Of a stretch of 64,000 nucleotides of DNA, positions 34,377 to 44,562 are shown in pieces; the first letter of the stretch is position 1; each line of letters starts with the position of its first letter. The stretch covers positions 744,001 to 808,000 of the forward strand of contig NZ_CP071953.1 in the NCBI RefSeq assembly GCF_020084865.1, in the 5' to 3' direction. The notes under the pieces are model-generated. The model worked only from the letters and a program-made list of their open reading frames with translations, ran no database searches and was not told the origin of the DNA. Origin of the DNA: Candidatus Kaistella beijingensis (GTDB lineage: Bacteria > Bacteroidota > Bacteroidia > Flavobacteriales > Weeksellaceae). A program made the translations under genes and the position numbers.

Positions 34377-36032
34377 ATGAACAAAAAAAATATCATCTAT
34401 ATCATTCTTGCCACTCTCTTGTTGATGGGCGTTTTCAGAATATTTTCTAAACGCTTCGATTTAACTCAGGAAAAAAGATACACCCTTTCCAAATCCACCG
34501 TAAAAATTTTAGAATCCATAAAAAAACCTTTGGTTGTGGATGTTTATTTGGAAGGCGATTTCCCGGCAAGCTTCCGACAGTTGCAGAATGAAACCAAATT
34601 CATGCTCGAAGAATTTAGAAAAATTAATCCAAAAATTGACTTTAAGTTCATTGATCCCGTCAAAACCAAAATGTCGAAAGATACTTTAGCGGCTATGGGA
34701 ATGCAGCCTTCGATTCTTCCCGACATGAAGGACGGGAAAATTTCCGAAATCGTGATGTTTCCTTATGCAACGCTGCAGTACAACAACTATGGAACTTCAA
34801 TACCTTTAATCATCAACCAAAGCGGAATTGACGCTTCCGAACAATTGAGCAAATCCATCGAAAACTTGGAATATAATTTTGCTTCAAATATTAAATCCCT
34901 CATTGAAGAGCACAAAAAAAACATTGGCGTATTAATTAATCAAGATGAATTGCGCCCCGATGAATTCCGTGGATTTATGGAAATGGCGCTGGAAAATTAC
35001 AACGCAGGACCAATTATTCCCGAAAATCAAAAGGAACTTACGGTCGCAGATGTTCCAAAACTCAACAAAATGGATGCGATCGTTATCGCAAAACCAAGAA
35101 AAGCATTTACCGATGGCGAAAAGGTAATTCTAGACCAGTATATTATGAACGGTGGAAAAACTTTGTGGATGATTGATGGGGTAAATGCTGAAATGGACAC
35201 ACTTTTCCACGCCAAGAAAATCATGGCTTATCCGATGGATACGAATCTTGGCGATTTCTTTTTCAATTACGGTTTGCGAATAAATCCAGGTTTGGTGAAG
35301 GACATGAAAAAATCTGCACTCATCAGAATTGTTTCCGGTGAAGTCGCTGGAAATCCCCAATACAGCAGTTTTCTTTGGCCTTATTTTCCGCTTGGAATTG
35401 CTGAAACCAAAAATCCAATCACCAAAAATTTAAACCCTGTAAAGTTTGAGTTTCCTACATCCATTGACACTTTGGGTAGAAAAAATATTAAAACCAACGT
35501 ACTTTTTCAATCGAGTGAAAGGACCAATATTAAGCAAGTTCCAAATTATGTGGCTTTGGCGGAAATCGTAAAAACCGACTCTTTAAGCGAATTCGACAAA
35601 CCCACTGCGCCGAAAATCTTTGCGGTAAGTCTGGAAGGTAAATTCACTTCCGTTTATGCTAATAGAAGCGAACGAAGTTCTTATCCTAATTTTAAAAGGC
35701 AAAGTCCTGAAAATAAAATGATTGTAATTGCAGACGGCGATGTTGGGAGAAACCAAATGTACAAAGGAAATCCGCTTCCTCTCGGTGAAGATTTGCTGAC
35801 CAAACAATCTTATGGCAACGAACAATTTTTAAGAAACTGTCTTGATTTTCTACTCGACGATTCCAATTTAATGGAACTTCGAAACCGAAATATTGAAGCC
35901 CGACTTCTCGACCGACAAAGAATTGATGAGGAAAAAACCAATTGGCAATGGTTTAATTTGCTGCTTCCTTTAGCAATCGTCGCATTTTTGGGCGGATTGT
36001 TTTTCTGGTTGCGAAAAAGGAAATTCGGATAA
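34377..36032 (+). CDS. gldG: Gliding motility ABC transporter component GldG
   Basis: The 551-residue partner of GldF. One N-terminal membrane helix (about 4-22), a large extracytoplasmic domain (RFDLTQEKRYTLSKSTVKIL, a conserved opening shared with the DUF4350/GldG family, and a Rossmann-like middle segment IVIAKPRKAFTDGEK), and a C-terminal helix (LLLPLAIVAFLGGLFFWLRKRK). It starts 9 bases after gldF. The family is called substrate-binding by convention, but its ligand is unknown. Confidence 0.92.
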   Translation: MNKKNIIYIILATLLLMGVFRIFSKRFDLTQEKRYTLSKSTVKILESIKKPLVVDVYLEGDFPASFRQLQNETKFMLEEFRKINPKIDFKFIDPVKTKMSKDTLAAMGMQPSILPDMKDGKISEIVMFPYATLQYNNYGTSIPLIINQSGIDASEQLSKSIENLEYNFASNIKSLIEEHKKNIGVLINQDELRPDEFRGFMEMALENYNAGPIIPENQKELTVADVPKLNKMDAIVIAKPRKAFTDGEKVILDQYIMNGGKTLWMIDGVNAEMDTLFHAKKIMAYPMDTNLGDFFFNYGLRINPGLVKDMKKSALIRIVSGEVAGNPQYSSFLWPYFPLGIAETKNPITKNLNPVKFEFPTSIDTLGRKNIKTNVLFQSSERTNIKQVPNYVALAEIVKTDSLSEFDKPTAPKIFAVSLEGKFTSVYANRSERSSYPNFKRQSPENKMIVIADGDVGRNQMYKGNPLPLGEDLLTKQSYGNEQFLRNCLDFLLDDSNLMELRNRNIEARLLDRQRIDEEKTNWQWFNLLLPLAIVAFLGGLFFWLRKRKFG

Positions 36033-36166
36033 TAGAATTGCCACGAATAATTCTTAATCAATTAATTAGTGCATTCGTGGTAAATAAAATTCAAGAGTAT
36101 ATTTAATTTTACTCGAATAAACTTTTTCTATTTTAAGACAATTGTTTAAGACAATAATTGATAACA

Positions 36167-36225
36167 TCTCGCAGATTTATAAGATTGCGCAGATGTATAG
36201 CATTTTATCTTCGAAATCTGCGAGA
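36167..36225. repeat. CGCAGATTT repeat with 12-bp inverted arms
   Basis: TCTCGCAGATTT (36167-36178) pairs perfectly with AAATCTGCGAGA (36214-36225). A second CGCAGAT unit lies between. Related segments are at 44351-44394 and 59734-59770. It lies in the 241-base spacer between gldG and the DUF4268 gene. Confidence 0.5.
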
Positions 36226-36273
36226 ATAAAATAAAAATTCTTTTGTTAACTATTTAAGGTGATTTTTACACAC

Positions 36274-36702
36274 TCAAATATCTTTTATAAAATCTTCATA
36301 CTCCCAAAAGAACCTTTCAAAACCATCCATTTTCGCCACAAAAAACTCAAATATTTCCCGCCAAGTGTTTTTGTTATAAATCGAAACGTTTTCTTTCCTT
36401 ACCCAAATTCTGGAAATAATTTTACCGTTTTCTAAACTGTAAAATTCATCTTTTTGAACCTCGCCCACTTCTTCTTCCAATAAACTTTCAAGCGACCATA
36501 TCTTCTCGTAATACGCATTTCTGAAGATTTCATCTTTCATTTCGATATCGATAGAAACTTCAGCCTTTTTGTGATCCGCATGAAATTTAAAGGAAAAATC
36601 CTTGATTTTGGTATCATACAAAATCCACTTCCTGGGAAAACTTTTCCCGAAAGCAGTCCAGAATTCTTTCTTTAATTGTTGGGCTTCTTGTTTTGAAAAC
36701 AC
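36274..36702 (-). CDS. DUF4268 protein
   Basis: A family known from Bacteroidota and from restriction-system-associated proteins, with no settled function. The body QLKKEFWTAFGKSFPRKWILYDTKIKDF and FKFHADHKKAEVSIDIEM match the DUF4268 pattern, with a PD-(D/E)xK-like flavour (D...E-x-D) that I cannot confirm as catalytic. I choose GTG 36702 because the family begins near FSKQEAQQL; the frame stays open to a TTG at 36747, which would give 157 residues. It is a single gene, convergent with gldG, preceded by small palindromes. Confidence 0.7.
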   Translation of the reverse strand: MFSKQEAQQLKKEFWTAFGKSFPRKWILYDTKIKDFSFKFHADHKKAEVSIDIEMKDEIFRNAYYEKIWSLESLLEEEVGEVQKDEFYSLENGKIISRIWVRKENVSIYNKNTWREIFEFFVAKMDGFERFFWEYEDFIKDI

Positions 36703-36858
36703 TTTTGAAATATGAATTACAATTTCTCTCCGGTGGAGGGATGGCAAATTTGCTGATGCATATTTGACGGGGTGGTTTGCACTGATATTCTGATTTAAAT
36801 TGTTTTGTTATCTGAAAATCTTTGGGATTGGGACAAGTCACGAATTGTCCCTTCGAAA

Positions 36859-38052
36859 TTAAATCACTCCCAATTCCTTCCCTACTTTTTCAAACGCTGC
36901 AATCGCTTGATCCAATTGTTCTTTCGTATGAGCAGCGGAAAGTTGCACACGGATTCTCGCTTTCCCTTTTGGAACGACAGGATAAAAGAAACCAATCACA
37001 TAAATTCCCTCATCCATGAGTTTTTCAGCCATCTTTTGGGACAAAGGTGCGTCGTAAAGCATCACTGGAACAATCGCTGCATCACCATCCGGAATATCGA
37101 AACCTTTCGCTTTCATTTGGGTTCTGAAATATTCGGCATTTTCCATGACTTTATCTCTTAAAGATGTGTCCTCAGAAATCATGTCCAAAACTTTTATCGC
37201 TGCACCAACTATTCCAGGAGCTAAAGAATTGGAGAAAAGATAAGGTCTTGAACGCTGTCGCAACATATCAATGATTTCCTTTTTACCGGAAGTAAATCCA
37301 CCTAAAGCACCGCCCAAAGCTTTTCCTAACGTTGAAGTAATGATATCGACTCTTCCCATTACGTCATTGGCTTGGTGCGTTCCACGACCAGTTTTTCCAA
37401 TAAAACCAGTTGCATGTGAATCATCGACCATCACCAGACAATCATATTTTTCAGCCAAATCGCAAACGCCTTTTAAATTTGCCACAATTCCATCCATGGA
37501 GAAAACACCGTCGGTCACTATAATTCTGAAACGGTGATTTTTTTCGGAAGCCGCCTTTAATTGAGCTTCCAAATCTTCCATATTATTGTTTTTGTAGCGG
37601 TATCTTGCTGCTTTACAAAGTCTTACTCCATCAATAATTGATGCATGATTAAGCTCATCAGAAATAATGGCGTCTTCTTCTGTAAACAATGGCTCAAAAA
37701 CTCCACCATTTGCGTCGAAACAAGCTGCATAAAGAATCGTGTCTTCTAATCCTAAAAATTTTGAAATCTTTTCCTCAAGTTCCTTATGAATATCTTGTGT
37801 TCCACAAATAAAACGAACTGAAGACATTCCGTAACCACGTTCATCAACCATTTCTTGCGAAGCTTTCATCACTTCTGCATTATTGGAAAGTCCTAGATAA
37901 TTGTTGGCACAGAAGTTCAATAATTTCTTTCCATTTGCTTCAATTTCAGCAGATTGTTGCGAGGTAATGATTCTTTCAGTCTTAAAGAGTCCGTCGTTTT
38001 TAATATTTTGCAGTTCGTTCTGAAGAGTTTCGAGATAGGTTGTAGAAATCAT
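36859..38052 (-). CDS. kbl: Glycine C-acetyltransferase (2-amino-3-ketobutyrate CoA ligase)
   Basis: A pyridoxal-phosphate enzyme that splits 2-amino-3-ketobutyrate with CoA into glycine and acetyl-CoA, the second step of threonine breakdown. 397 residues. Seen: the opening [43 protein letters not shown], and the PLP lysine in [21 protein letters not shown]-family relatives (BioF, HemA) are similar, but the opening and the length favour Kbl. The frame is open to 38100, but that codon lies in the preceding gene's terminator, so ATG 38052 is the start. Threonine dehydrogenase (tdh) is not adjacent. Confidence 0.9.
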   Translation of the reverse strand: MISTTYLETLQNELQNIKNDGLFKTERIITSQQSAEIEANGKKLLNFCANNYLGLSNNAEVMKASQEMVDERGYGMSSVRFICGTQDIHKELEEKISKFLGLEDTILYAACFDANGGVFEPLFTEEDAIISDELNHASIIDGVRLCKAARYRYKNNNMEDLEAQLKAASEKNHRFRIIVTDGVFSMDGIVANLKGVCDLAEKYDCLVMVDDSHATGFIGKTGRGTHQANDVMGRVDIITSTLGKALGGALGGFTSGKKEIIDMLRQRSRPYLFSNSLAPGIVGAAIKVLDMISEDTSLRDKVMENAEYFRTQMKAKGFDIPDGDAAIVPVMLYDAPLSQKMAEKLMDEGIYVIGFFYPVVPKGKARIRVQLSAAHTKEQLDQAIAAFEKVGKELGVI

Positions 38053-38089
38053 AATCTTTACTTTTTTGATGTTGGTAAATTTAAGAAAA

Positions 38090-38113
38090 AAAGCACTCAT
38101 TTCTGAGTGCTTT
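38090..38113 (-). terminator. Terminator of the M1 aminopeptidase gene
   Basis: 10-bp stem AAAGCACTCA/TGAGTGCTTT, four-base loop, then a T run on the minus strand. Confidence 0.75.
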
Positions 38114-38137
38114 GAGGTGTTAATAAATAGATCAAGT

Positions 38138-40072
38138 TTATTGTTTGATGAATTTTAGATTTGATTCACCAATTTTTATAAGATAAGTCCCCTTGCTCAA
38201 ATTGTTTACATTGATTTTGCTTGACGAATTATACATTCCTTGCTTAATCAGTTTACCATCTAAACTATAAATTTCATATTTAGAATCTTTTTTAATTCCC
38301 GACACTGAAAGAAGATCTTTCACCGGATTAGGAAATACTTTTGTAACATCATGCCCGGAATTTTCAACCGCTAAGACTGCAGTATCTTTGATAACTGTAG
38401 AACCTTTGTGGATAATTTGATATTCATAATTAAACTGAACAGTGGCTACCGTGAAGTTGAGTTGATTGGCAAAATTTTGGTTGTTGGTCGTATTATCCAA
38501 AACTAGATATGCAATTTCACCTGCTGTTCCTGTGACTTTTATTGGTAATGGCATTTCAAAGAAGCTTACCGATGAATGACTCTGAGTTTGTTTCACATTA
38601 AAACGAATAACTTTATCAGTAGTTTGGTTCCATCTAATTTGGTAAGTTGGATAGCCTTGCCCATAAATCCAATCGTTGAAAAATTCTGTAAAATCCTTTC
38701 CAGTGGATTGCAACAGCGAATTTTTTAAATCAGTTGTTCCGGCATAACCATATGCAAGTTGTGGACGGTCGTGATATTCTTTTATGGCTTGATAAAATGC
38801 CGCATCACCTAAAATCCATTTCATCATTCTCAAAACAAAGCCACCTTTTGTGTAGGATAATCTACTATTAAAGATTGCGTTTACATTTCCCAAGTTTGCA
38901 TCTGCAACATAAACACTTCCACTGGTAGAACTTGTAATACTGCTAATAGCATTTGATAGATAAGTCATGAACTGTGCATTGGTCATCAACAATTTTTCGT
39001 TGGCAAGATGTTCCCCGAATGTTGCGAACCCTTCATTAATCCAGATATCGTTCCATGTACCGCATGTAACTTTATCACCAAACCATTGATGGGCAAGTTC
39101 GTGAGCAATTATAGACCTGCTCCAAGCACCCATTGATGACATTGTGGCGTGTTCCATTCCACCGCCCCAACCGAACTGCATGTGACCATATTTTTCGCTG
39201 CGATACGGATAAGGCCCAAAATATTGCTCAAACGTTTCCATTATATTTTTTGTGAATGCAATATTCGACATCGTTGTTGTATTGGAAGTTGTTGCCGGGT
39301 ATAAATAATTCACAAAAGGAAACGGCGGATTTCCCATAGTGTCATTAATCTTGGTATAATTGGTGATTCCCAAAGCAATTAAATATGCAGGAATCGGGTA
39401 ATTGGTTTGCCAATAAGTTAGTTTTTTACTGTTCGGCAATAATGTTTCAGAGAATAATTTGCCGTTAGAAGCAACGTTGTATTGTGAAGGAGTTGTAATC
39501 TTAAGAGCAACTTTTTCAATTTTGTCGTTCAAGCTCTGTTTGGTTGGGAACCATTCTTGTGCGCCATAAGGTTCAGAAAGCGTAAATAAAACAGGTGTTC
39601 CTCCTTGAGTGGAAACGGTGAATGCATCACCTGCACTTCCGTTTACATCGGGAACTCCGGAATATTTTATGGAAAGTGAATCTAATGTTGCAGCAGAAAT
39701 ACTTGCCGGAAAATCTATTTTCACTTCCTTGGTTGATAGTTGTGAAAAACTTAGATTCGTACCGTGATATTTTACTTCTGAAACAGTAAGAACATTTGAA
39801 AGATCAAAGTAAATGCTCGAAATATTTTGTTTTGGCACAAAATGGCTGGTTACCGTTCCGCTGACAAATTGTTGCGCGGGATCCAGTTCAAGCTCTAATC
39901 TCTGATATTTTAGATCATAATTTAATGTATTGGGGTTTACATTATAATTAATCATCTTTGCGTAACGCTGCATTTCAGAACGCTTTAAACTTTTCATGTC
40001 CGCTTCGTCGTTATTCTGTGAAAACAACTGCGTAAAAATCGTTGCCAAAGCAAGGATATAGAATTTTTTCAT
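38138..40072 (-). CDS. M1-family aminopeptidase with T9SS sorting domain
   Basis: A 644-residue exported zinc aminopeptidase. Signal peptide (about 1-18), N-terminal beta domain, then the M1 motifs: GGMEH (304-308) that binds the free N-terminus, HELAHQWFG (His324, Glu325, His328) and third zinc ligand Glu347 in WINEGFA. The helical C-terminal domain is shorter than in E. coli PepN. A T9SS type A sorting domain closes it ([39 protein letters not shown]). So it probably acts on peptides outside the cell and feeds amino-acid uptake. dacB lies just upstream on the same strand but has its own terminator. Confidence 0.93.
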   Translation of the reverse strand: MKKFYILALATIFTQLFSQNNDEADMKSLKRSEMQRYAKMINYNVNPNTLNYDLKYQRLELELDPAQQFVSGTVTSHFVPKQNISSIYFDLSNVLTVSEVKYHGTNLSFSQLSTKEVKIDFPASISAATLDSLSIKYSGVPDVNGSAGDAFTVSTQGGTPVLFTLSEPYGAQEWFPTKQSLNDKIEKVALKITTPSQYNVASNGKLFSETLLPNSKKLTYWQTNYPIPAYLIALGITNYTKINDTMGNPPFPFVNYLYPATTSNTTTMSNIAFTKNIMETFEQYFGPYPYRSEKYGHMQFGWGGGMEHATMSSMGAWSRSIIAHELAHQWFGDKVTCGTWNDIWINEGFATFGEHLANEKLLMTNAQFMTYLSNAISSITSSTSGSVYVADANLGNVNAIFNSRLSYTKGGFVLRMMKWILGDAAFYQAIKEYHDRPQLAYGYAGTTDLKNSLLQSTGKDFTEFFNDWIYGQGYPTYQIRWNQTTDKVIRFNVKQTQSHSSVSFFEMPLPIKVTGTAGEIAYLVLDNTTNNQNFANQLNFTVATVQFNYEYQIIHKGSTVIKDTAVLAVENSGHDVTKVFPNPVKDLLSVSGIKKDSKYEIYSLDGKLIKQGMYNSSSKINVNNLSKGTYLIKIGESNLKFIKQ

Positions 40073-40100
40073 TGATTATTTTTTGAGTGCTAAAGATAAA

Positions 40101-40130
40101 AAAACCTTTCAACATACATTGAAAGGTTTT
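40101..40130 (-). terminator. Terminator of dacB
   Basis: Perfect 12-bp stem AAAACCTTTCAA/TTGAAAGGTTTT, six-base loop, T run on the minus strand. Confidence 0.8.
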
Positions 40131-40151
40131 GATTTTTTTTTAAAAATATGT

Positions 40152-41600
40152 TTAAAGATTCATGGCAGGATCAAGTAATTGTTCCATTCTTGCCTTAACC
40201 TGATCCACAGAACCAGCATAATTGTTAATCAGCAAAGAGAATACTAAAGTTTTGCCAGAATTGGTTTTCATGTATCCAGCAAGTGTCTTTACTTTATTCA
40301 AAGTTCCCGTTTTTGCATTGATTTGCCCATATCCACTTCCAAAAAATGATTTTTTCAAAGTCCCGGTTTGTCCTGCGATTGGCAAAGAATCAAAATAGGA
40401 TCTGTAATATTTCTCATTCATCAAATTGGTAAGAAACTTCACCTGAGAAATTGGTGTCACCAAATTGCTTCTGGAAAGTCCGCTTCCGTCCATATAGTTC
40501 AAACCATTGGTATCGAAACCTTTAGATTTTAAATGTTCCACTACCACATTTCTCCCAGATTCCAACGTTTGATCACCATTTTTTTGAAAACCTACCATTC
40601 GTAAAGTCGCCTCCGCTAAAGCATTGTCACTATGTTGATTCGTATAGAAAACGATGTCAGACAAAGTTGGTGATTGATAATTGGTAATCATTTCACGTTT
40701 TTCAGGATTTGGATCGGTCATTTTGGCAACCACTTTTCCAATAACCGGAATTCCGCTTTTCACCATACTTGCTCGCAAACTATTGGCAAGATATGCAGGT
40801 GCGTCTGGAAGTTTAGTCGTTAAATAACCACCGTCAAATTTTTCCGCATAAACCATTTGTTTGATGTAGGGCGAAATATAATAGTAGTTTTTGCTTTCGG
40901 AAAAAGGGTTTGATGACTTCGCGATTAATTTTTCGTTTGCTGGGTTGATTTCAGAAGTAGTTCCAACCGGTAAATAATAATTCCCGTTTTCGAGCCAAAC
41001 AATATTCTCAGGAAGTTTTTGCATCTTATTCGCTTTGAAAACTGCAGTTTGAATAATGATATCGCCGTTTACCTTTTTAATTCCCTTCTCTCCCATCGCC
41101 ATGATGAAATCAGTGATAATGTCGCGATAAGAAGCTGCTCCAGCTTTGTTTGTGCCCATTGAAGGATCGCCGCTCCCTACAATGTAAAGATTTCCGTTGA
41201 GATTTCCTTCATCATCAATTGTTCCCGAATGTTCCAACTGCGTAATCCACTTGAACTTTTCGCCTAGAAGACTCATTGCAGTTTCTGTGGTTAAAAGTTT
41301 AGTGGTGGAAGCAGGGATTAATGAAGCATTTTCATTGTAAGAACTTACCACTTTCTTGGTTTTTGGATCGTAAATCACGAAACCCCAATTTGCATTACGC
41401 AAAACAGGATCGTTCATCATCGCATTGATGTTGATATCCACCAATTCTTTTGCGCTCATCAGTTTTTCAGAGGAGGTCGTTATAGATGATGAAGTTTCGT
41501 AAGATTGTGGGTAAGTATTAGAGGTGAAAGTTCCTTGTCCAAAAGCGAATGCCGAAAGCGAAATCGCTGTTGATACAAATATATTTTTTAGTCTAATCAT
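40152..41600 (-). CDS. dacB: D-alanyl-D-alanine carboxypeptidase/endopeptidase (PBP4, S13)
   Basis: A periplasmic peptidoglycan hydrolase of peptidase family S13, 482 residues with a signal peptide (ending AFAFGQ). The three active-site motifs are present: SxxK as STTK (98-101), SDN in HSDNALAEA, and KTG in NAKTGTLNKV. The family's large insert between the first two motifs is visible. It trims D-Ala from pentapeptides and cuts cross-links. It is transcribed from its own promoter (41681-41709). Confidence 0.93.
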   Translation of the reverse strand: MIRLKNIFVSTAISLSAFAFGQGTFTSNTYPQSYETSSSITTSSEKLMSAKELVDININAMMNDPVLRNANWGFVIYDPKTKKVVSSYNENASLIPASTTKLLTTETAMSLLGEKFKWITQLEHSGTIDDEGNLNGNLYIVGSGDPSMGTNKAGAASYRDIITDFIMAMGEKGIKKVNGDIIIQTAVFKANKMQKLPENIVWLENGNYYLPVGTTSEINPANEKLIAKSSNPFSESKNYYYISPYIKQMVYAEKFDGGYLTTKLPDAPAYLANSLRASMVKSGIPVIGKVVAKMTDPNPEKREMITNYQSPTLSDIVFYTNQHSDNALAEATLRMVGFQKNGDQTLESGRNVVVEHLKSKGFDTNGLNYMDGSGLSRSNLVTPISQVKFLTNLMNEKYYRSYFDSLPIAGQTGTLKKSFFGSGYGQINAKTGTLNKVKTLAGYMKTNSGKTLVFSLLINNYAGSVDQVKARMEQLLDPAMNL

Positions 41601-41680
41601 TTAATTTTATTTATTTGATTATCTGTAAACTCTTTGGTTAAAATGCTTAAAAGTGGATTGCAAGACAACTTTTCAACGGT

Positions 41681-41709
41681 CAAAAATATAAATTATTGTT
41701 GAAAGTCAA
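41681..41709 (-). promoter_or_regulatory. Promoter of dacB
   Basis: Minus strand TTG (41709-41707), 18 bases, TATTTTTG (41688-41681), about 80 bases before the ATG. Confidence 0.5.
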
Positions 41710-41752
41710 GTCTTTAACACTTATAAAAGTGGGTAAAAGTTGTTAAAATTTG

Positions 41753-44200
41753 TTAAAAATCGACAAAAACCGACTTTTTGATGGATTGATAAGCGGTGAC
41801 TTCATCAAACTCATCAAAACTTTTCAGAATTAAATTTTTGAATTCCGAATACTTTTTCCCTCTAGGAAGTTTGAGCAAAATCTGAAACTGGTACATCAAA
41901 TTCAGTTTTCCAATGGATGATTTCTCTGGACCGAGAACACATTCTTCAGGCAAATACTTTCGTAAAATGGAACCCAAAAATTGAGAGGCGCGATTAACTT
42001 TGTCTTCTCTTCGGTGTTTCAGTTCAATTAAAACAAGTTTCACAAACGGTGGATAATGGAACTTCTTTCTTTCCTGCAAAAAATGCTCGTAAATTTTTGA
42101 AGAATCACGTTCTTTAATCAACTGAAAAACTGAATGTTGTGGGTTGTAAGTTTGAATCAAAACTTTTCCATCTCCCGAAATTCTTCCCGCTCTTCCGGAA
42201 ACCTGCGTAATCAGTTGGTACGCTCTTTCTTCTGCCCGAAAATCTTGTACATACAACAAAGAATCTGCTTTTGGAATCGCGACCAATTCAATATTGTCGA
42301 AATCTAAACCTTTAGAAATCATTTGTGTTCCCACCAAAATGTCGGTTTCGCCGTCTTCTAATTTTTCATACAGTTTTTCGTAGGCAAACTTCTTCCGCAT
42401 GGAATCCACATCCATTCTATCAACTTCTGCTTCGGGGAAAATTCTTGAAACTTCTTCGTGAATTTGTTCCACACCAACTCCTCTTTCATTTAAATTTTCG
42501 GAATGACATTTTGGGCAAATTTTTGGTTTGGTCGCTTTTTGTCCACAATAATGACATTTCATCTCGTTGGAAAATTTGTGATAAGTCATCACCACGTCGC
42601 AATTCGAGCAATAGTTTACGTAACCGCAAGTTTCACATTCCACCACATTGGCGTAACCGCGGCGGTTGTGCAGAATCATGGTTTGCTTTTTTCGGTCTAG
42701 TTCGTTTCGGATTTCGTCAATTAATTTTGTAGAAAAATTGCCGATGATTTTCTTTGAATTTTGTTCTTCCTTGAAATCAATCAGCTCGAAATCAGGAAGT
42801 TTCACATTGCCATATCTTTCACCCAAAAAAACATATTTCAACTTATCATTTTTCGCTGAATAATAGGATTCTACCGAAGGAGTTGCGGAACCCAAAATCA
42901 CATTTGCATGATAGAATTTCGCCAAAACTTGCGCTGAATCCCTTGCATTGAAAAACGGTGAAACTTCTTTCGGTTTATAAGCAGAGTCGTGTTCTTCATC
43001 CACGACAACCAAACCTAAATTTTGGAACGGAAGAAATAGGGAATTCCTTGTTCCAATTAAGATTTTGAGTTCGTTGTTCCGGACTTTTCGCCAAACTTCT
43101 ACCCTTTCGAAATCGGTCAATTTTTGATGATAAAAACCGAGTTGTTTCCCATATTTTTTTTCTAAACGCTGAACGATTTGTTTGGTTAAAGAAATCTCCG
43201 GAAGCAGGAACAAAACATTTTTTCGTTCGGAAACAGTTTCTTCAATTTTCTCTAAATAAATATGCGTTTTTCCTGATGAAGTTACGCCGTGAAGCAAAAC
43301 ATTTTTTCCTTCATTAAAAGCCGCATCAATTTCCTTTTTTGCTTGAAGCTGCGATTCGGTGAGCGTTTCCAAATCTTCGATTTCGCCTTCATAAGAATCT
43401 AATCGGTCTTTTTGCAGAAAATACTCTTGAACCAAATTCTTCTCCATCAACGATTTCAATTGGTTATGAGCGTAATTTCCTTCATCGAAAATTCCTGATT
43501 TTTTGATGGGTTTTTCAGGATTTTCTGTTTGTTTTTCTAAAATTAAAAGGAAAAGTTCCTGTTGTTTTGGTGAACGTTTTAACTCCGATAAAATTTCTGG
43601 AAGGTTTCTGCTTTTTAGTTCGTCATCATTCACCCGAAGGTAAGCGATTTCTTTTGCCTTGTATTTTTCGGCGATTTTTTCGTCAATTTCAATATACTGT
43701 AAATCGATGAGGGATTTTATGGTTTTCACGATTTCCTTTTTCGGAATAAAGGCTTCAATTTCGGTCAAATTAATCAGTTGTCGAACTTCCAAAGCTTGAA
43801 TGAGATACATTTCGTTCACATCCAAGTTCTCAAAATCGACGGTGATATTGGGTTTTAATTTTAAATACGTTTCGCTTTCTAATTTTAAAGAAGACGGAAA
43901 AGCAAACCGATATATTTCGCCCAAATTGCAGAGATAATATTCCGAAAGCCAATTCCAAAAGCGGATTTGCTCATTCGGCAAAATTGGAAAATCATCTAAA
44001 ATATTGATGATTTCTTTGGGAATGAAAGTTTCAGCTTTGTCATCATGAATTTCCGCAACGATTCCCGTGTAAATTTTCTTTCCACCAAACGGAACCAAAA
44101 CCCGCATTCCAACTTGGATTTGAGCCAAAAGCTCATCAGGAATTTTGTAGGTAAAAGTTCCTTTGAGGTTGAGTGGTAAAATGATTTGGGCGTAATTCAA
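41753..44200 (-). CDS. priA: Primosomal protein N' (PriA helicase)
   Basis: The 3'-to-5' helicase that reloads the replisome at stalled forks; 815 residues. N-terminal 3'-DNA-binding domain (NYAQIILPLNLKGTFTYKIP), Walker A GVTSSGKTH, DEEH in VVVDEEHDSAYKP, then two zinc clusters with eight cysteines (CETCGYVNYCSNC and CHYCGQKATKPKICPKC) and motif VSGRAGR. The start is the unusual codon TTG at 44200; no ATG is in frame nearby, and the family begins with MNxAQ. An octad repeat array runs into this codon, which may have replaced the ancestral ATG. Confidence 0.95.
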   Translation of the reverse strand: MNYAQIILPLNLKGTFTYKIPDELLAQIQVGMRVLVPFGGKKIYTGIVAEIHDDKAETFIPKEIINILDDFPILPNEQIRFWNWLSEYYLCNLGEIYRFAFPSSLKLESETYLKLKPNITVDFENLDVNEMYLIQALEVRQLINLTEIEAFIPKKEIVKTIKSLIDLQYIEIDEKIAEKYKAKEIAYLRVNDDELKSRNLPEILSELKRSPKQQELFLLILEKQTENPEKPIKKSGIFDEGNYAHNQLKSLMEKNLVQEYFLQKDRLDSYEGEIEDLETLTESQLQAKKEIDAAFNEGKNVLLHGVTSSGKTHIYLEKIEETVSERKNVLFLLPEISLTKQIVQRLEKKYGKQLGFYHQKLTDFERVEVWRKVRNNELKILIGTRNSLFLPFQNLGLVVVDEEHDSAYKPKEVSPFFNARDSAQVLAKFYHANVILGSATPSVESYYSAKNDKLKYVFLGERYGNVKLPDFELIDFKEEQNSKKIIGNFSTKLIDEIRNELDRKKQTMILHNRRGYANVVECETCGYVNYCSNCDVVMTYHKFSNEMKCHYCGQKATKPKICPKCHSENLNERGVGVEQIHEEVSRIFPEAEVDRMDVDSMRKKFAYEKLYEKLEDGETDILVGTQMISKGLDFDNIELVAIPKADSLLYVQDFRAEERAYQLITQVSGRAGRISGDGKVLIQTYNPQHSVFQLIKERDSSKIYEHFLQERKKFHYPPFVKLVLIELKHRREDKVNRASQFLGSILRKYLPEECVLGPEKSSIGKLNLMYQFQILLKLPRGKKYSEFKNLILKSFDEFDEVTAYQSIKKSVFVDF

Positions 44201-44202
44201 GC

Positions 44203-44223
44203 TTGAGGGTTTGAGAGTTTGAG
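44203..44223. repeat. Left arm of 21-bp inverted repeat (octad array)
   Basis: TTGAGGGTTTGAGAGTTTGAG; the partner arm is at 44536-44556. The left array starts two bases after the priA start codon (44200-44198) on the upstream side. Confidence 0.55.
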
Positions 44224-44350
44224 AGTTTGGGTAATTTTAAAATCCCTACGTACTCGCAATTGTAATTTGATTTACAAATTTAGAAAATAAAATTTGTGGA
44301 TTTTACTGAATTTCAATAAAAGACGAAGCGTAAAGCACTTGATTTTCATA

Positions 44351-44394
44351 TTTCTCGCAGACTTGTCCGATTTAGGAAATTGTACAGATTTTAT
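44351..44394. repeat. CGCAGATTT-type repeat, degenerate copy
   Basis: TTTCTCGCAGACTTGTCCG, then ATTTAGGAAATTGTACAGATTTTAT. It shares its layout with 59734-59770 and 36167-36225, and overlaps a GGACAAGTC motif (minus strand 44376-44360). Confidence 0.35.
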
Positions 44395-44535
44395 ATTCTT
44401 CTTGCAATATTTCGTTTGATATCCTTTTCAGTAGATTGAATAGAGCATATTCATATTGAACTGTACAAGTTCTACAAATTGAATGATAAAATTGCACTCA
44501 TAAACTCCCAGCTCAATCACACCATCACTCAATCA

Positions 44536-44556
44536 CTCAAACTCTCAAACCCTCAA
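44536..44556. repeat. Right arm of 21-bp inverted repeat (octad array)
   Basis: Complement of the left arm at 44203-44223, embedded in octads ending in TCAAACTC and TCAAACCC; it ends six bases before the proline dehydrogenase stop codon. Confidence 0.55.
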
Positions 44557-44562
44557 ACAAAA

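Larger units (their letters stand above)
44201..44562. other. Spacer with inverted octad arrays between priA and proline dehydrogenase
   Basis: 362 bases without a gene. A 21-bp perfect inverted repeat, TTGAGGGTTTGAGAGTTTGAG, has arms at 44203-44223 and 44536-44556; each arm is part of an 8-base tandem array (TTTGAGAG on the left, TCAAACTC-like on the right). Between them are a -7 element TAAATTTG for priA (44282-44275), an inverted TTGTAA...TTACAA, and a CGCAGA repeat at 44351-44394. Confidence 0.6.

Noticed and set aside
38053-38100. Upstream start for kbl
   Set aside because: The extension runs into the terminator of the preceding gene and is not part of the family.
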